Shown here in pieces: positions 1 to 8,963 of a stretch of DNA of 64,000 nt. Position 1 is the stretch's first letter; each line of letters begins with the position of its first letter. The notes under the pieces were generated by a model that worked only from the letters and a program-made list of their open reading frames with translations, searched no databases and was not told where the DNA came from. The DNA is from Sphingomonas aurea. GTDB lineage: Bacteria; Pseudomonadota; Alphaproteobacteria; Sphingomonadales; Sphingomonadaceae. Location: NCBI RefSeq assembly GCF_030678875.1, contig NZ_JAUUDS010000009.1, positions 1-64,000 of the forward strand, given 5' to 3'. The position numbers and the translations under genes are program-made.

Positions 1-2482
1 CTGCCGGCTCGGCCACCGCCTCGGCGGCGGGCGTCGCCTTGCGGCGGGTGCGGCGCGGCTTGGCCGGTGCCTCCTCCTCGGCGGCCGACGCCTCGGCGAC
101 CGGCTCGGCGGCTACCGGCTCCGCAGCCACCGGCTCGGGGGCCGCAACCTCCGGCGCGGCGGCACGGGCCCGCGGACGACGCCGCGTCTTGGGCGCGGCC
201 TCGGCAGGCGCGGGCTCCGCCTCGACCTCCGGCACCGCCAGTGCGATCGGATCGGTCACCGGACCCGAGTCGCCGGCATCGGCCGCTTCCTCGACCTCGG
301 TCGTCTCGACCGCATCGGTACCGGCCTCGGCCCCGCCCTCGGCGCGGCGCCCGCCGCGACGACCGCGGCGACCGCGACGGCGGCGACGACCCGAATCGCC
401 TTCCTCGTCGGTCGGCTGCTCGCCGACGAACTCGGCGGGCTCGTCGCCCGTCTCGGCATCGCCGTCGACCTCGCCCTCACCCTCGGTCACAGCCTCGGCC
501 GCGCCCTGCTCGCCGCCGTCGCGACCGCGACGACCACGGCGGCGGCGGCGGCGCTTGCTGCGACCGCCCTCGCCCTCTTCCCCGTCCTGTCCGCCGTCGC
601 GGCGCGGCGCGGCCTCGGCGCGCTCGGCCTCGATCTCCTCTTCCTCGACGTCGATCTCCTCGACGTAATCGTCCTCTTCGTCCTCGATGACGAGTTCGTC
701 GATCTTCGGCGCATGGGCGGGTGGCGGGCCGCTCGCCTCGACCGACATGCGCGCGCCCTCCTCCTCGCGGTCGGGGATCACCTCGACCGATACGCCGTAA
801 CGGTCCTCGATCTCGGCGATGTCGCCGCGCTTGCGATTGAGGACGTAGATCGCCGCTTCCTGCGACGCGCGCAGCGTAATCAGCGAGCCGCGACCGCGCG
901 CCGCCTCGTCCTCGATCAGGCGCAGCGCCGACAGGCCCGACGACGAGGCGGTGCGGACCAGCCCGGTGCCCTCGCAATGCGGACAGGCGCGGGTCGACGC
1001 CTCCAGCACGCCGGTGCGCAGCCGCTGGCGGCTCATTTCCATCAGCCCGAACGACGAGATGCGGCCGACCTGGATGCGGGCGCGATCGTTCTTCAGCGCC
1101 TCCTTCATCGCCTTCTCGACCTTACGGACGTTCGACGAGTGATCCATGTCGATGAAGTCGATCACGACCAGACCCGCCATGTCTCGCAGGCGCAGCTGGC
1201 GCGCGATCTCCTGCGCGGCTTCCAGGTTGGTCGCGGTCGCGGTCTGCTCGATATTGTGCTCGCGGGTCGACCGCCCTGAGTTAATGTCGATCGACACCAG
1301 CGCCTCGGTCGGGTTGATGACCAGGTAACCGCCCGACTTCAGCTGGACGACCGGGTTGTACATCGCCGCCAGCTGGTCCTCGACATGCGCGCGCTGGAAC
1401 AGCGGCACGGCGTCGGCGTACTGCTTCACCTTCTTGGCGTGGCTGGGCATCAGCAGCCGCATGAAGTCCTTGGCGTGGCGATAGCCTTCCTCGCCCTCGA
1501 CGATCACCTCGTCGACGCTGGCGTTGTAGATGTCGCGGATCGCCCGCTTCATCAGGTCGCTGTCGCCATAGATCAGCGCCGGCGCGGCAGAGGTCAGCGT
1601 CTTCTCGCGGATCTCGTCCCACAGTCGCGCAAGATAGTCGAAGTCGCGCTTGATCTCGACCTTGGTGCGCTGCAGCCCCGCGGTCCGGACGATGCAGCCC
1701 ATCGAAGACGGCAGCGCCAGGTCGGCCATGATCGTCTTCAGCCGCTTGCGATCACCCGCGTTCGAAATCTTGCGGCTGATCCCGCCGCCATGCGACGTGT
1801 TGGGCATCAGCACGCAGTAGCGGCCGGCCAGCGACAGATAGGTGGTCAGCGCCGCACCCTTGTTGCCGCGCTCTTCCTTGACGACCTGGACCAGCAGCAC
1901 CTGACGGCGGCGGATGACGTCCTGAATCTTGTAGCGGCGGCGCAGGTTCTGGCGCCGCTGGCGCAGCGCCTCGACTTGGTCGTCATTGCCCGACGAGCGC
2001 TTGCGACGGCGCGGCCCGGCCTGCGCGACGGTCTCGTCGCCCCCCCCGACATCGTCGCCGGCGTCCTCGTCGTCGTGATTGTGATCGTGATCGTCGGCGT
2101 CCAGATCGTCGTGATCCTGGTCGTCGTGATCGTCACCCTCGTCGTGATCGTCCTCGTCGTCCTGCTCGGCGCGCAGCGCGGCCTCTTCGGCGGCGTGCTC
2201 GGCCTCTTCACGCAGCAGCGCGTCGCGATCCTCCTTGGGGATCTGGTAATAGTCGGGGTGGATTTCCGAGAAGGCGAGGAAGCCGTGCCGGTTGCCGCCA
2301 TATTCGATGAACGCCGCCTGGAGCGATGGCTCCACGCGGGTCACCTTGGCGAGATAGATATTGCCCTTGAGCTGCTTGCGCTCGGCGGACTCGAAGTCGA
2401 ACTCCTCGATCCGGTTACCTTGTACGACGGCGACCCGGGTTTCCTCCCGGTGGCGTGCGTCGATCAGCATACGCGTGGTCAT
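1..2482 (-). CDS. rne: Ribonuclease E/G, 3' end outside window
   Basis: Endoribonuclease that initiates mRNA decay and processes stable RNA precursors. It reads from ATG at 2482 (MTTRMLIDARH) off the left edge, so about 827 residues are visible and the C-terminus is missing. The S1 RNA-binding domain starts near residue 35. The DNase I-like catalytic region carries the two expected Asp sites, LVSIDINSGRS near residue 396 and VVIDFIDMDH near 440. The Zn-link is CPHCEGTG near 502. Beyond about residue 560 the chain is low-complexity, with Arg-rich blocks and Glu/Ala/Pro-rich stretches, as in RNase E degradosome scaffolds. Oddity: an Asp/His-rich insertion at about residues 104-142 inside the S1 region. 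Rne is preferred over Rng because of the long tail. Confidence 0.95.
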   Translation of the reverse strand, partial: MTTRMLIDARHREETRVAVVQGNRIEEFDFESAERKQLKGNIYLAKVTRVEPSLQAAFIEYGGNRHGFLAFSEIHPDYYQIPKEDRDALLREEAEHAAEEAALRAEQDDEDDHDEGDDHDDQDHDDLDADDHDHNHDDEDAGDDVGGGDETVAQAGPRRRKRSSGNDDQVEALRQRRQNLRRRYKIQDVIRRRQVLLVQVVKEERGNKGAALTTYLSLAGRYCVLMPNTSHGGGISRKISNAGDRKRLKTIMADLALPSSMGCIVRTAGLQRTKVEIKRDFDYLARLWDEIREKTLTSAAPALIYGDSDLMKRAIRDIYNASVDEVIVEGEEGYRHAKDFMRLLMPSHAKKVKQYADAVPLFQRAHVEDQLAAMYNPVVQLKSGGYLVINPTEALVSIDINSGRSTREHNIEQTATATNLEAAQEIARQLRLRDMAGLVVIDFIDMDHSSNVRKVEKAMKEALKNDRARIQVGRISSFGLMEMSRQRLRTGVLEASTRACPHCEGTGLVRTASSSGLSALRLIEDEAARGRGSLITLRASQEAAIYVLNRKRGDIAEIEDRYGVSVEVIPDREEEGARMSVEASGPPPAHAPKIDELVIEDEEDDYVEEIDVEEEEIEAERAEAAPRRDGGQDGEEGEGGRSKRRRRRRGRRGRDGGEQGAAEAVTEGEGEVDGDAETGDEPAEFVGEQPTDEEGDSGRRRRRGRRGRRGGRRAEGGAEAGTDAVETTEVEEAADAGDSGPVTDPIALAVPEVEAEPAPAEAAPKTRRRPRARAAAPEVAAPEPVAAEPVAAEPVAEASAAEEEAPAKPRRTRRKATPAAEAVAEPA

Positions 2483-2946
2483 CAAACGGTCTCCACGCGC
2501 GCGTCGGGTCGATCCTCGAGAGGAGCCCTCGCGCGCGATGATAATGGGCGCCCGGCCGGACGGCGGGCGCGGGGTGGCGGAAATTCGCGTCTGCGCGCAC
2601 GACGTGCCGGGGCAGAAGGCCCTGCGGCGCCCGGACGCCCGCGACGCCGCCGGCCGAGGCCTGGCGGTGGAGCGGGAGCGGGGAAAGCGTCATTGCGTGC
2701 GTCAACCTGGATTGACCCGTCGCGCCAGCAGGAGGCTGATCGCGAGGGGCGGGCGATCCCGGCGGCGGCCACCACGAATGGCGACGACGCACGGGCGCAT
2801 GCCTTCGCTAGCATCCCCGCGCACCTATCGCAACCGGTGTGACAAAGCCGCCACGGTGCGTTGCCGTTTACGCGCGCGCCTTGCTGCATCCGGGCCGCGC
2901 AGGTAAGATTTCGTCAACCATTTCATGGTACGTCCCGGTGTTAACC
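2483..2946. other. Divergent intergenic region rne / amidase
   Basis: This stretch of 464 bases separates two divergent genes and should hold both promoters and the rne leader. An inverted repeat GTCAA-N6-TTGAC at 2701-2716 puts a TTGAC -35-like hexamer on each strand, but no convincing -10 element is visible at normal spacing. The TTAACC just before the amidase ATG resembles a single CtrA half-site. No coding sequence is supported here; the long open frames on the plus strand are antisense to rne. Confidence 0.4.
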
Positions 2947-4239
2947 ATGACGGAAGCACCTGCCACCCGCGCCGCCGCGCACGCCGCCCAACACCGGGTG
3001 GCTTTCCGCTGGACCCATGCGGGCCGGGCGCGGCATGGAGGCGCAGTGCTGTCCTTCCTTGCCTGCCTGTTCGCCCTGCTGCCGGCCAGCCCGCTATATG
3101 CGGCCGACGTCGCCAGCGTGGTCGCGAGCGCGCGCCAGATCGTCATCCGCTTCGACGGCAAGGCCGCCGATGCCAGCGCCACGCTGCTCGACGGCCCGCG
3201 CCGCATCGCGGTGGAGGTGCCGGGCGTCGCCGCCGATGCGCGGGTGACGGTCGGCGGCCCGGTCGCGGGCGTGCGGCGCCAGCCGGTGCCCGGCGGCACC
3301 AGGCTGGTGTTCGACCTGTCGCGCCCCGCCGTCGTCGCCGATGGCGGCTTCGACCGCAGCGGCCGCACCCTGACGCTCAGCCTCGCCCCCGCCGACGCCG
3401 CCGCGTTCCGCCAGGCGAGCATGGCCGGCCCCTTGTCGCTGATCCCGTTCGACGTCTCGTTCGGCGCCGCCGACCGCTACCGCGTGACGGTGCCGATCCC
3501 CGCCACCGCCAAGGCCGCACCCCTGCCCCGCGTTCGCGGCGACGATAGCCGGCCGCTGGTCGTCATCGACGCCGGCCATGGCGGGGTCGATCCCGGCGCG
3601 ATCAACACTGCGATGGGCCTGCGCGAGAAGGACCTGACGCTGAAGGTTGCCCGCGCGATCCGCGACCGACTGCTCGCCGGCGGGCGAGTGCGGGTGGCGC
3701 TGACCCGCAACGACGACCGCTATCTGGTTCTGCGCGAGCGCTACGGCATCGCCCGCCGGCTGAAGGCGGACCTGTTCATCTCGATCCACTGCGACAGCGC
3801 CGGTGCCGAGGGCGCGACCGGCGCCAGCGTCTACACCCTGTCCGAGGTCGCCTCCGACAAGGAGGCGGCACGGCTGGCCGCGCGCGAGAACAAGGCCGAC
3901 GTGATCGCCGGCGTCGACTTGGGCGACACCGGCGCCGACGTCTCGTCGATCCTGATCGATCTCGCCCGGCGCGAGACGATGAACAGCTCGGCGACTTTCG
4001 CCCGGCTGCTGGGGCGCGAGGCCAAGCCGCTGGTGCCGATGAAGGCGAACTTCCACCGCATGGCCAGCCTGATGGTGCTGAAGGCGCCCGACATGCCCTC
4101 GATCCTGTTCGAGACGGGTTACATCTCCAACCCCGCCGACGCCGCCTTCCTCGATTCGAACACCGGCCGCACCCGCATCGCCGAAAGCGTCCGCCGCGCG
4201 GTGGAAGCCCATTTCGCCCGCCGCATGGCGGCGCGCTGA
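2947..4239 (+). CDS. N-acetylmuramoyl-L-alanine amidase (AMIN + Amidase_3)
   Basis: Periplasmic zinc amidase that cuts the bond between MurNAc and the stem peptide, as AmiC-type enzymes do in daughter-cell separation. About 430 residues from ATG at 2947; an in-frame start at 2839 is possible but lengthens the region before the signal. A hydrophobic export segment (LSFLACLFALLPASPLYAA) lies near residues 33-55. An AMIN domain follows, then Amidase_3 from about residue 200. Zinc ligands are visible as His in DAGHGG, Glu in LREKD and His in SIHCDS, with the catalytic Glu in FETGY near residue 388. It sits 131 bases before the PBP1A gene, so synthesis and cleavage of peptidoglycan are encoded together. 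Confidence 0.93.
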   Translation: MTEAPATRAAAHAAQHRVAFRWTHAGRARHGGAVLSFLACLFALLPASPLYAADVASVVASARQIVIRFDGKAADASATLLDGPRRIAVEVPGVAADARVTVGGPVAGVRRQPVPGGTRLVFDLSRPAVVADGGFDRSGRTLTLSLAPADAAAFRQASMAGPLSLIPFDVSFGAADRYRVTVPIPATAKAAPLPRVRGDDSRPLVVIDAGHGGVDPGAINTAMGLREKDLTLKVARAIRDRLLAGGRVRVALTRNDDRYLVLRERYGIARRLKADLFISIHCDSAGAEGATGASVYTLSEVASDKEAARLAARENKADVIAGVDLGDTGADVSSILIDLARRETMNSSATFARLLGREAKPLVPMKANFHRMASLMVLKAPDMPSILFETGYISNPADAAFLDSNTGRTRIAESVRRAVEAHFARRMAAR

Positions 4240-4370
4240 CCGAAACGCGGCGCTCCACCCTCAAGCGGTAGCCCCGTTCGCAGGCGCACACGCCTGTCTG
4301 CCCACCACCGTCATTCCCCCGCAGGCGGCTGGCGCTGCCCCGTGAACCTGCTAGAAGCACCCGGCTTTCC

Positions 4371-6872
4371 ATGACCGCCATCGCCGCCCGCCTGTCCTCC
4401 GTCCCAGCCCGCATCGGCGGCGGCGCGCGCTTCGTCTGGGCGCGCTGGTGGGGCAAGGCGCTGGTCGGGCTGGTCGCGCTCGCCGCCCTGGCGGTGTTCC
4501 TCCTGTGGCTGCTGGTGATCCGCGGCCTGCCCTCGGTCGAGCAGCTGCGCACCTATGAGCCGCCGCTCCCCACCCATGTCCGCGGCGGCGACGGCAACCC
4601 CGTCCAGTCCTACGCCCGCGAACGCCGGGTCGAGCTGTCCTTCGCCGAATATCCGCCGCTCCTGGTCAAGGCGTTCCTCGCCGCCGAGGACCGCACCTTT
4701 TTCGATCATCACGGCCTCGACTATCCCGGCCTCGTCCGCGCCGCATGGCAGGGGCTGACCAGCGGCAACACCCCGCGTGGCACGTCGACGATCACCCAGC
4801 AGGTCGCCAAGAATCTGCTCGTCGGCAACGAGGCGAGCTATGCGCGCAAGCTGAAGGAGGCGATCCTCGCCTGGAAGATCGAGGATACGCTCTCCAAGGA
4901 ACAGATCCTCGAACTCTACCTCAACCAGATCGCGCTCGGCCGCAACGCGTTCGGAGTGGAGGCCGCGGCCCACGCCTATTTCGACAAGGAACTCAACCAG
5001 CTGACCCTCGCGCAGATGGCGTATCTCGCGATCCTGCCCAAGGGGCCGGCGAACTACGATCCCGTCCGCCACGCTGACCGCGCGCTGGAGCGCCGCGGCT
5101 ATGTGCTGCGCGAGATGCTGAAGAACGACTTCATCACCCAGGCGCAATATGCCGAGGCGAGTGCGGAGCCGCTCGGCACCGTGCTCCGCCGCACCCCGCG
5201 CGTCGATCCGTCGGGCGGCTATTTCGTCGAGGAGGTGCGCCGCCAGCTGATCGCCCGCTTCGGCGAGACGGCGAAGGCGACCCCCAACAGCGTCTACGAG
5301 GGCGGCTTATGGGTCCGCACCTCGCTCGACGACCGGCTCCAGCGGCTGGCCGCCGAGGCGCTGCGCGCCGGGCTGATCCGCTACGAGGGCGGGCGCGGCT
5401 GGTCCGGCCCGATCCGCCACCTCGATATCGACGGGCAGGTCGAGGGCGGCAACTGGCAGCAGGCGCTGCTCAACACCAATATCGGCATCGACTATCAGGA
5501 CTGGCGCGCCGCCGTTGCGATCGCCCGAGAGGGCAGCGGTTGGTCGATCGGCTTCGCCGACGGCCGCACCGGCACGCTGCCCGCCGCGCTGGCCCAGATG
5601 CCGCGCCGGGGCACCACCAGCGCCGCCTTCGGCGCGATCGAGCCGGGCGACGTGATCGCCGTCGCGCCCTCGGGCAGCCAGTGGTCGCTCCGCTCGGTGC
5701 CGCGCATCTCGGGCGGGTTCGTGGTGCAGGAGCCGGCGACCGGCCGCATCCTGGCGATGCAGGGCGGCTTCGACAGCCGGCTGCAGGCGTTCAACCGCGC
5801 CACCCAGGCGCAGCGCCAGCCCGGCTCGACGATCAAGCCGATCGTCTATTCCGCCGCGCTGGAGAACGGCATGTCGCCCGCCTCGATCATCGTCGACGGC
5901 CCGTTCTGCGTCTATCAGGGCGCGCGGCTGGGGCAGAAATGCTTTCGCAACTTCGCCAATATGCGCTCCGCCGGCCCGCGCACGATGCGCTGGGGGATCG
6001 AGCAGTCGCGCAACCTGATGACGGTGCGCACCGCCGCGCAGATCGGCATGCCGCGCGTCGTCGACACGATGAAGCGGATGGGGGTGGGCGACTATTCCCC
6101 CTATCTCGCCATCGCGCTCGGCGCCGGCGAGACGACGGTGGCGCGCATGGTCAATGCCTATGCGATGCTCGCCAACCAGGGCCGCGGCCTGAACGAGGGC
6201 AGCCTGGTCGATTTCGTCCAGGACCGCCACGGCAAGGTGATCTGGCCGGAGAACTGGCGCCCCTGCGACGGCTGCAACGCCCCGGCCTGGAACGGCGGCC
6301 CGATGCCGCGCCCGCCGGTGCGGATGCGCCAGGCGATCGACGCGCAGTCGGCCTATCAGATGGTCCACATCACCGAGGGCGTGATCCAGCGCGGCACCGC
6401 CACCGTGCTGCGCGACCTCGACCGGCCGATGTTCGGCAAGACCGGCACCACCACCGGCCCGACCGACGTCTGGTTCATCGGCGGCACGCCGCAGTTCATC
6501 GGCGGCCTCTATATCGGCTACGACAATCCCCGCCGGTTGGGCGCGGCGGAGGGCGGCACCGTGGCGGCGCCGATCTTCAAGCAGTTCGCGGTCAAGGCGT
6601 ATGAGGGGCTCGACAAGCTCCCCTTCCGCGCACCCGCCGGCATCCGCATGGTGCGGATCGACCGGATGAGCGGCAAGCCTGTCTTCGGCACCTTCCCCGA
6701 CGACAGCGATCCCAAGCCCGCGGTGATCTGGGAAGCGTTCAAGCCCGAGACCGAACCGCGCCGCGCCGCCCGCCATGCCGGCCCCGCGACCGGGCCGACC
6801 ACCGCCGCGACCGCCGCTCCCGCTGCACCGCGGGACAGCGAATTCTTGCAAAGGGAAGGCGGAATCTACTAG
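4371..6872 (+). CDS. mrcA: Penicillin-binding protein 1A
   Basis: Bifunctional class A PBP that polymerises lipid II and cross-links stem peptides at the inner membrane. It has 833 residues. One membrane helix lies near residues 27-47. The GT51 glycosyltransferase has EDRTFFDHHG and the KNLL-containing motif. An OB-like insertion region is followed by a transpeptidase with the SxxK motif STIK near residue 485, SRN near 546 and KTGTT near 690. All active-site motifs are intact. The Ala/Pro-rich C-terminal tail is probably unstructured. A partial short palindromic repeat (GTCATTCCCCCGCAGGCGG) lies just upstream at about 4310-4328. It follows the amidase in the same direction and may share transcripts with it. 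Confidence 0.96.
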   Translation: MTAIAARLSSVPARIGGGARFVWARWWGKALVGLVALAALAVFLLWLLVIRGLPSVEQLRTYEPPLPTHVRGGDGNPVQSYARERRVELSFAEYPPLLVKAFLAAEDRTFFDHHGLDYPGLVRAAWQGLTSGNTPRGTSTITQQVAKNLLVGNEASYARKLKEAILAWKIEDTLSKEQILELYLNQIALGRNAFGVEAAAHAYFDKELNQLTLAQMAYLAILPKGPANYDPVRHADRALERRGYVLREMLKNDFITQAQYAEASAEPLGTVLRRTPRVDPSGGYFVEEVRRQLIARFGETAKATPNSVYEGGLWVRTSLDDRLQRLAAEALRAGLIRYEGGRGWSGPIRHLDIDGQVEGGNWQQALLNTNIGIDYQDWRAAVAIAREGSGWSIGFADGRTGTLPAALAQMPRRGTTSAAFGAIEPGDVIAVAPSGSQWSLRSVPRISGGFVVQEPATGRILAMQGGFDSRLQAFNRATQAQRQPGSTIKPIVYSAALENGMSPASIIVDGPFCVYQGARLGQKCFRNFANMRSAGPRTMRWGIEQSRNLMTVRTAAQIGMPRVVDTMKRMGVGDYSPYLAIALGAGETTVARMVNAYAMLANQGRGLNEGSLVDFVQDRHGKVIWPENWRPCDGCNAPAWNGGPMPRPPVRMRQAIDAQSAYQMVHITEGVIQRGTATVLRDLDRPMFGKTGTTTGPTDVWFIGGTPQFIGGLYIGYDNPRRLGAAEGGTVAAPIFKQFAVKAYEGLDKLPFRAPAGIRMVRIDRMSGKPVFGTFPDDSDPKPAVIWEAFKPETEPRRAARHAGPATGPTTAATAAPAAPRDSEFLQREGGIY

Positions 6873-6883
6873 CCGCCCTATAT

Positions 6884-6966
6884 CGTCATTCCGGCGAAGG
6901 CCGGGATCTCGTGCCGCGAGGACGGAATCTGCGGCGAGAGATGCCAGCGGCGCTGGCATGACGGAC
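6884..6966. repeat. Short palindromic intergenic repeat, variant of family A
   Basis: Begins CGTCATTCCGGCGAAGGCCGGGATC and ends GCTGGCATGACGG. CGTCAT at one end and ATGACG at the other are the hallmark of repeat family A in this window. It lies between mrcA and prfB and ends just before the prfB ribosome binding site. Confidence 0.6.
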
Positions 6967-6984
6967 GAGTTTTGGAGAAGTACG

Positions 6985-8112
6985 ATGCGCGCCGAAGCGC
7001 AGGCCCATGTCGACACCATCAACGACGCGCTGGCGCTCCTGCGCCGCTTCCTCGACTGGGACCGCGCGCTGCGCCGCCTGGACGAGTTGAACGCGCGCGT
7101 CGAGGATCAGGAACTGTGGAACGATCCCAAGGCCGCGCAGGAGGTGATGCGCGAGCGTCGCCGCCTGGACGAGGCGATCACCGCCACCCGTGCGATCGAG
7201 AGCGAGCTGAACGGCACGGTCGAGCTGATCGAGCTGGCCGATGCCGAGGGCGATGCCGAACTGGCCGACGAGGGTGTCGCCAGCCTGGCCGAACTCGCCG
7301 CCCGCGCCGACCGCGACAAGGTCAAGGCGCTGCTCGCCGGCGAGGCCGACGGCAACGACACCTATATCGAGGTGAACGCCGGCGCCGGCGGTACCGAGAG
7401 CCAGGACTGGGCAGGCATGCTCAGCCGCATGTACACCCGCTGGGCCGAGCGCCACGGGCTGAAGGTCGAGCTGGTCGACCAGCATTCGGGCGAGCAGGCG
7501 GGCATCAAGTCGGCGACGCTGCTGCTGAAGGGCGAGAACGCCTATGGCTATGCGAAGACCGAGTCGGGCGTGCACCGGCTGGTCCGCATCAGCCCGTACG
7601 ACTCGGCAGCGCGGCGCCACACCTCGTTCGCCAGCGTGTGGGTCTACCCGGTCGTCGACGACAATATCGAGGTCGAGTATAACGAGAGCGACCTGCGCAT
7701 CGACACCTACCGCGCGTCCGGCGCCGGCGGTCAGCACATCAACACCACCGATTCGGCGGTGCGTATCACCCACATTCCGACCGGCATCGTCGTGCAGTGC
7801 CAGAACCAGCGCTCGCAGCACAAGAACAAGGCAGAGGCGTACAACCAGCTCCGCGCGCGTCTCTACGAGCGCGAACTCGCCATCCGCGAGCAGGCGGCGA
7901 ATGCCGAGAACGCGTCGAAGACCGACATCGGCTGGGGCCACCAGATCCGCAGCTACGTCCTCCAGCCGTACCAGCTGGTGAAGGACCTGCGCACCGGCGT
8001 CACCTCGACCGCGCCCGGCGACGTGCTCGACGGCGAGCTCGATCCCTTCATGGCCGCCGCCCTGTCGCAGCGCGTGACCGGTGAGGCGGTGGCGGTGGAG
8101 GATGTCGATTAA
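6985..8112 (+). CDS. prfB: Peptide chain release factor 2
   Basis: Recognises UGA and UAA stop codons and triggers peptide release on the ribosome. 375 residues from ATG at 6985, chosen because GGAGAAG lies just upstream and the length matches the family; an in-frame upstream ATG would start inside the repeat. The GGQ catalytic loop (GAGGQHINTT) is near residue 248. The codon-recognition tripeptide reads SPY near residue 203 (SPYDSAARRHTSF), where textbook RF2 has SPF. No internal UGA or frameshift is needed, so the autoregulatory frameshift of E. coli prfB is absent. The gene end overlaps the possible start of the next gene. Confidence 0.96.
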   Translation: MRAEAQAHVDTINDALALLRRFLDWDRALRRLDELNARVEDQELWNDPKAAQEVMRERRRLDEAITATRAIESELNGTVELIELADAEGDAELADEGVASLAELAARADRDKVKALLAGEADGNDTYIEVNAGAGGTESQDWAGMLSRMYTRWAERHGLKVELVDQHSGEQAGIKSATLLLKGENAYGYAKTESGVHRLVRISPYDSAARRHTSFASVWVYPVVDDNIEVEYNESDLRIDTYRASGAGGQHINTTDSAVRITHIPTGIVVQCQNQRSQHKNKAEAYNQLRARLYERELAIREQAANAENASKTDIGWGHQIRSYVLQPYQLVKDLRTGVTSTAPGDVLDGELDPFMAAALSQRVTGEAVAVEDVD

Positions 8113-8959
8113 TCCGATGCGGGACCGCGCAGCCTTCCTTTCGTCGTCATCCCCGCGCAGGCGGGGATCCAGACGCGCTGACCTCTCGCCTCCATCGCGA
8201 ACGCTTGCGTGTCTGGATTCCCGCCTGCGCGGGAATGACGGAAGGTGGCTCGTCCCCACCCTCCTCGCCCTCACCCTGACCCTCGCCGCCTGCGACGGTA
8301 CCAAGCCGCTCATCAAGCACGAGCCCGACAAGCCCGGCCCCTTTCCCGCCGCCGACCGCCCGGTCGCCCGGATCGTCTCGTCGCGCTGGTCGAACGAGGA
8401 CGCGCGCGACCGCCTGCGCGAGGCGAAGTCGGTGATGGACGGGGCGGCGATCCGCCCGGGCATGACCATCGCCGATATCGGCGCGGGCGAGGGTTACTAC
8501 ACGATCCGCCTTGCCGCCCGTGTCGGCAAGGAGGGCCGCGTGCTCGCCGAGGACGTCGTCCCCGCCGTCCGCGACCAGCTTGCCGAGCGCGTCTCGCGTG
8601 AGCGGCTGGAGAATGTCAGCGTCCGCCTGGGCGAGCCGGCCGATCCCAAGCTGCCCGACGACAGCTTCGACCGCGTGCTGATGGTCCATATGTATCACGA
8701 GATCGCCCAGCCCTATGAGTTCCTCTGGCGGCTGCGCCCCTCGCTGAAGCCCGATGGCCTCGTCGTCGTCGTCGACGCCAACCGTCGCACCCAGGACCAT
8801 GGCACCCCGCCTGCGCTGCTCCGCTGCGAGTTCGCCGCGGTCGGCTATCGCCAGGTGTCGATGCAGCCGATGCCGTCCGCCGGCGGTTATCTCGCCACCT
8901 TCCGTGCCGAGGGGCCCCGCCCCGAACCGGCTGCGATCAAGCCCTGCCGGCTCGGCTGA
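8102..8959 (+). CDS. Class I SAM methyltransferase with lipoprotein signal
   Basis: A methyltransferase fold is shown by [16 protein letters not shown] (SAM-binding motif I), then [13 protein letters not shown] and [15 protein letters not shown]. Before it lies a lipobox, [11 protein letters not shown], so the mature protein would be lipidated and exported. The substrate is unknown, and SAM supply outside the cytoplasm is a puzzle. The start is uncertain: ATG at 8102 overlaps prfB, ATG at 8117 is another choice, and the coding frame runs through a complete family A repeat (8145-8240) before reaching the signal peptide. If 8102 is right the protein has 285 residues. It ends 4 bases before thyA, so the two are probably co-transcribed. 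Confidence 0.75.
   Translation: MSINPMRDRAAFLSSSSPRRRGSRRADLSPPSRTLACLDSRLRGNDGRWLVPTLLALTLTLAACDGTKPLIKHEPDKPGPFPAADRPVARIVSSRWSNEDARDRLREAKSVMDGAAIRPGMTIADIGAGEGYYTIRLAARVGKEGRVLAEDVVPAVRDQLAERVSRERLENVSVRLGEPADPKLPDDSFDRVLMVHMYHEIAQPYEFLWRLRPSLKPDGLVVVVDANRRTQDHGTPPALLRCEFAAVGYRQVSMQPMPSAGGYLATFRAEGPRPEPAAIKPCRLG
8145..8240. repeat. Family A palindromic repeat pair inside a gene start
   Basis: Two inverted units form a hairpin: CGTCATCCCCGCGCAGGCGG at the left and its near complement, CCGCCTGCGCGGGAATGACG, at the right, about 55 bases apart. It is almost identical to the element at 16217-16311. It lies in the reading frame of the lipoprotein-like methyltransferase, between its candidate start codons and its signal peptide. 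Confidence 0.8.
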
Positions 8960-8963
8960 TCCG

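Noticed and set aside
1385..2842. A 485-codon plus-strand open frame opposite rne
   Set aside because: It runs antisense to a clear RNase E with conserved motifs; the Val/Ile-rich stretch is the reverse of the Asp/His insertion. High-GC shadow.
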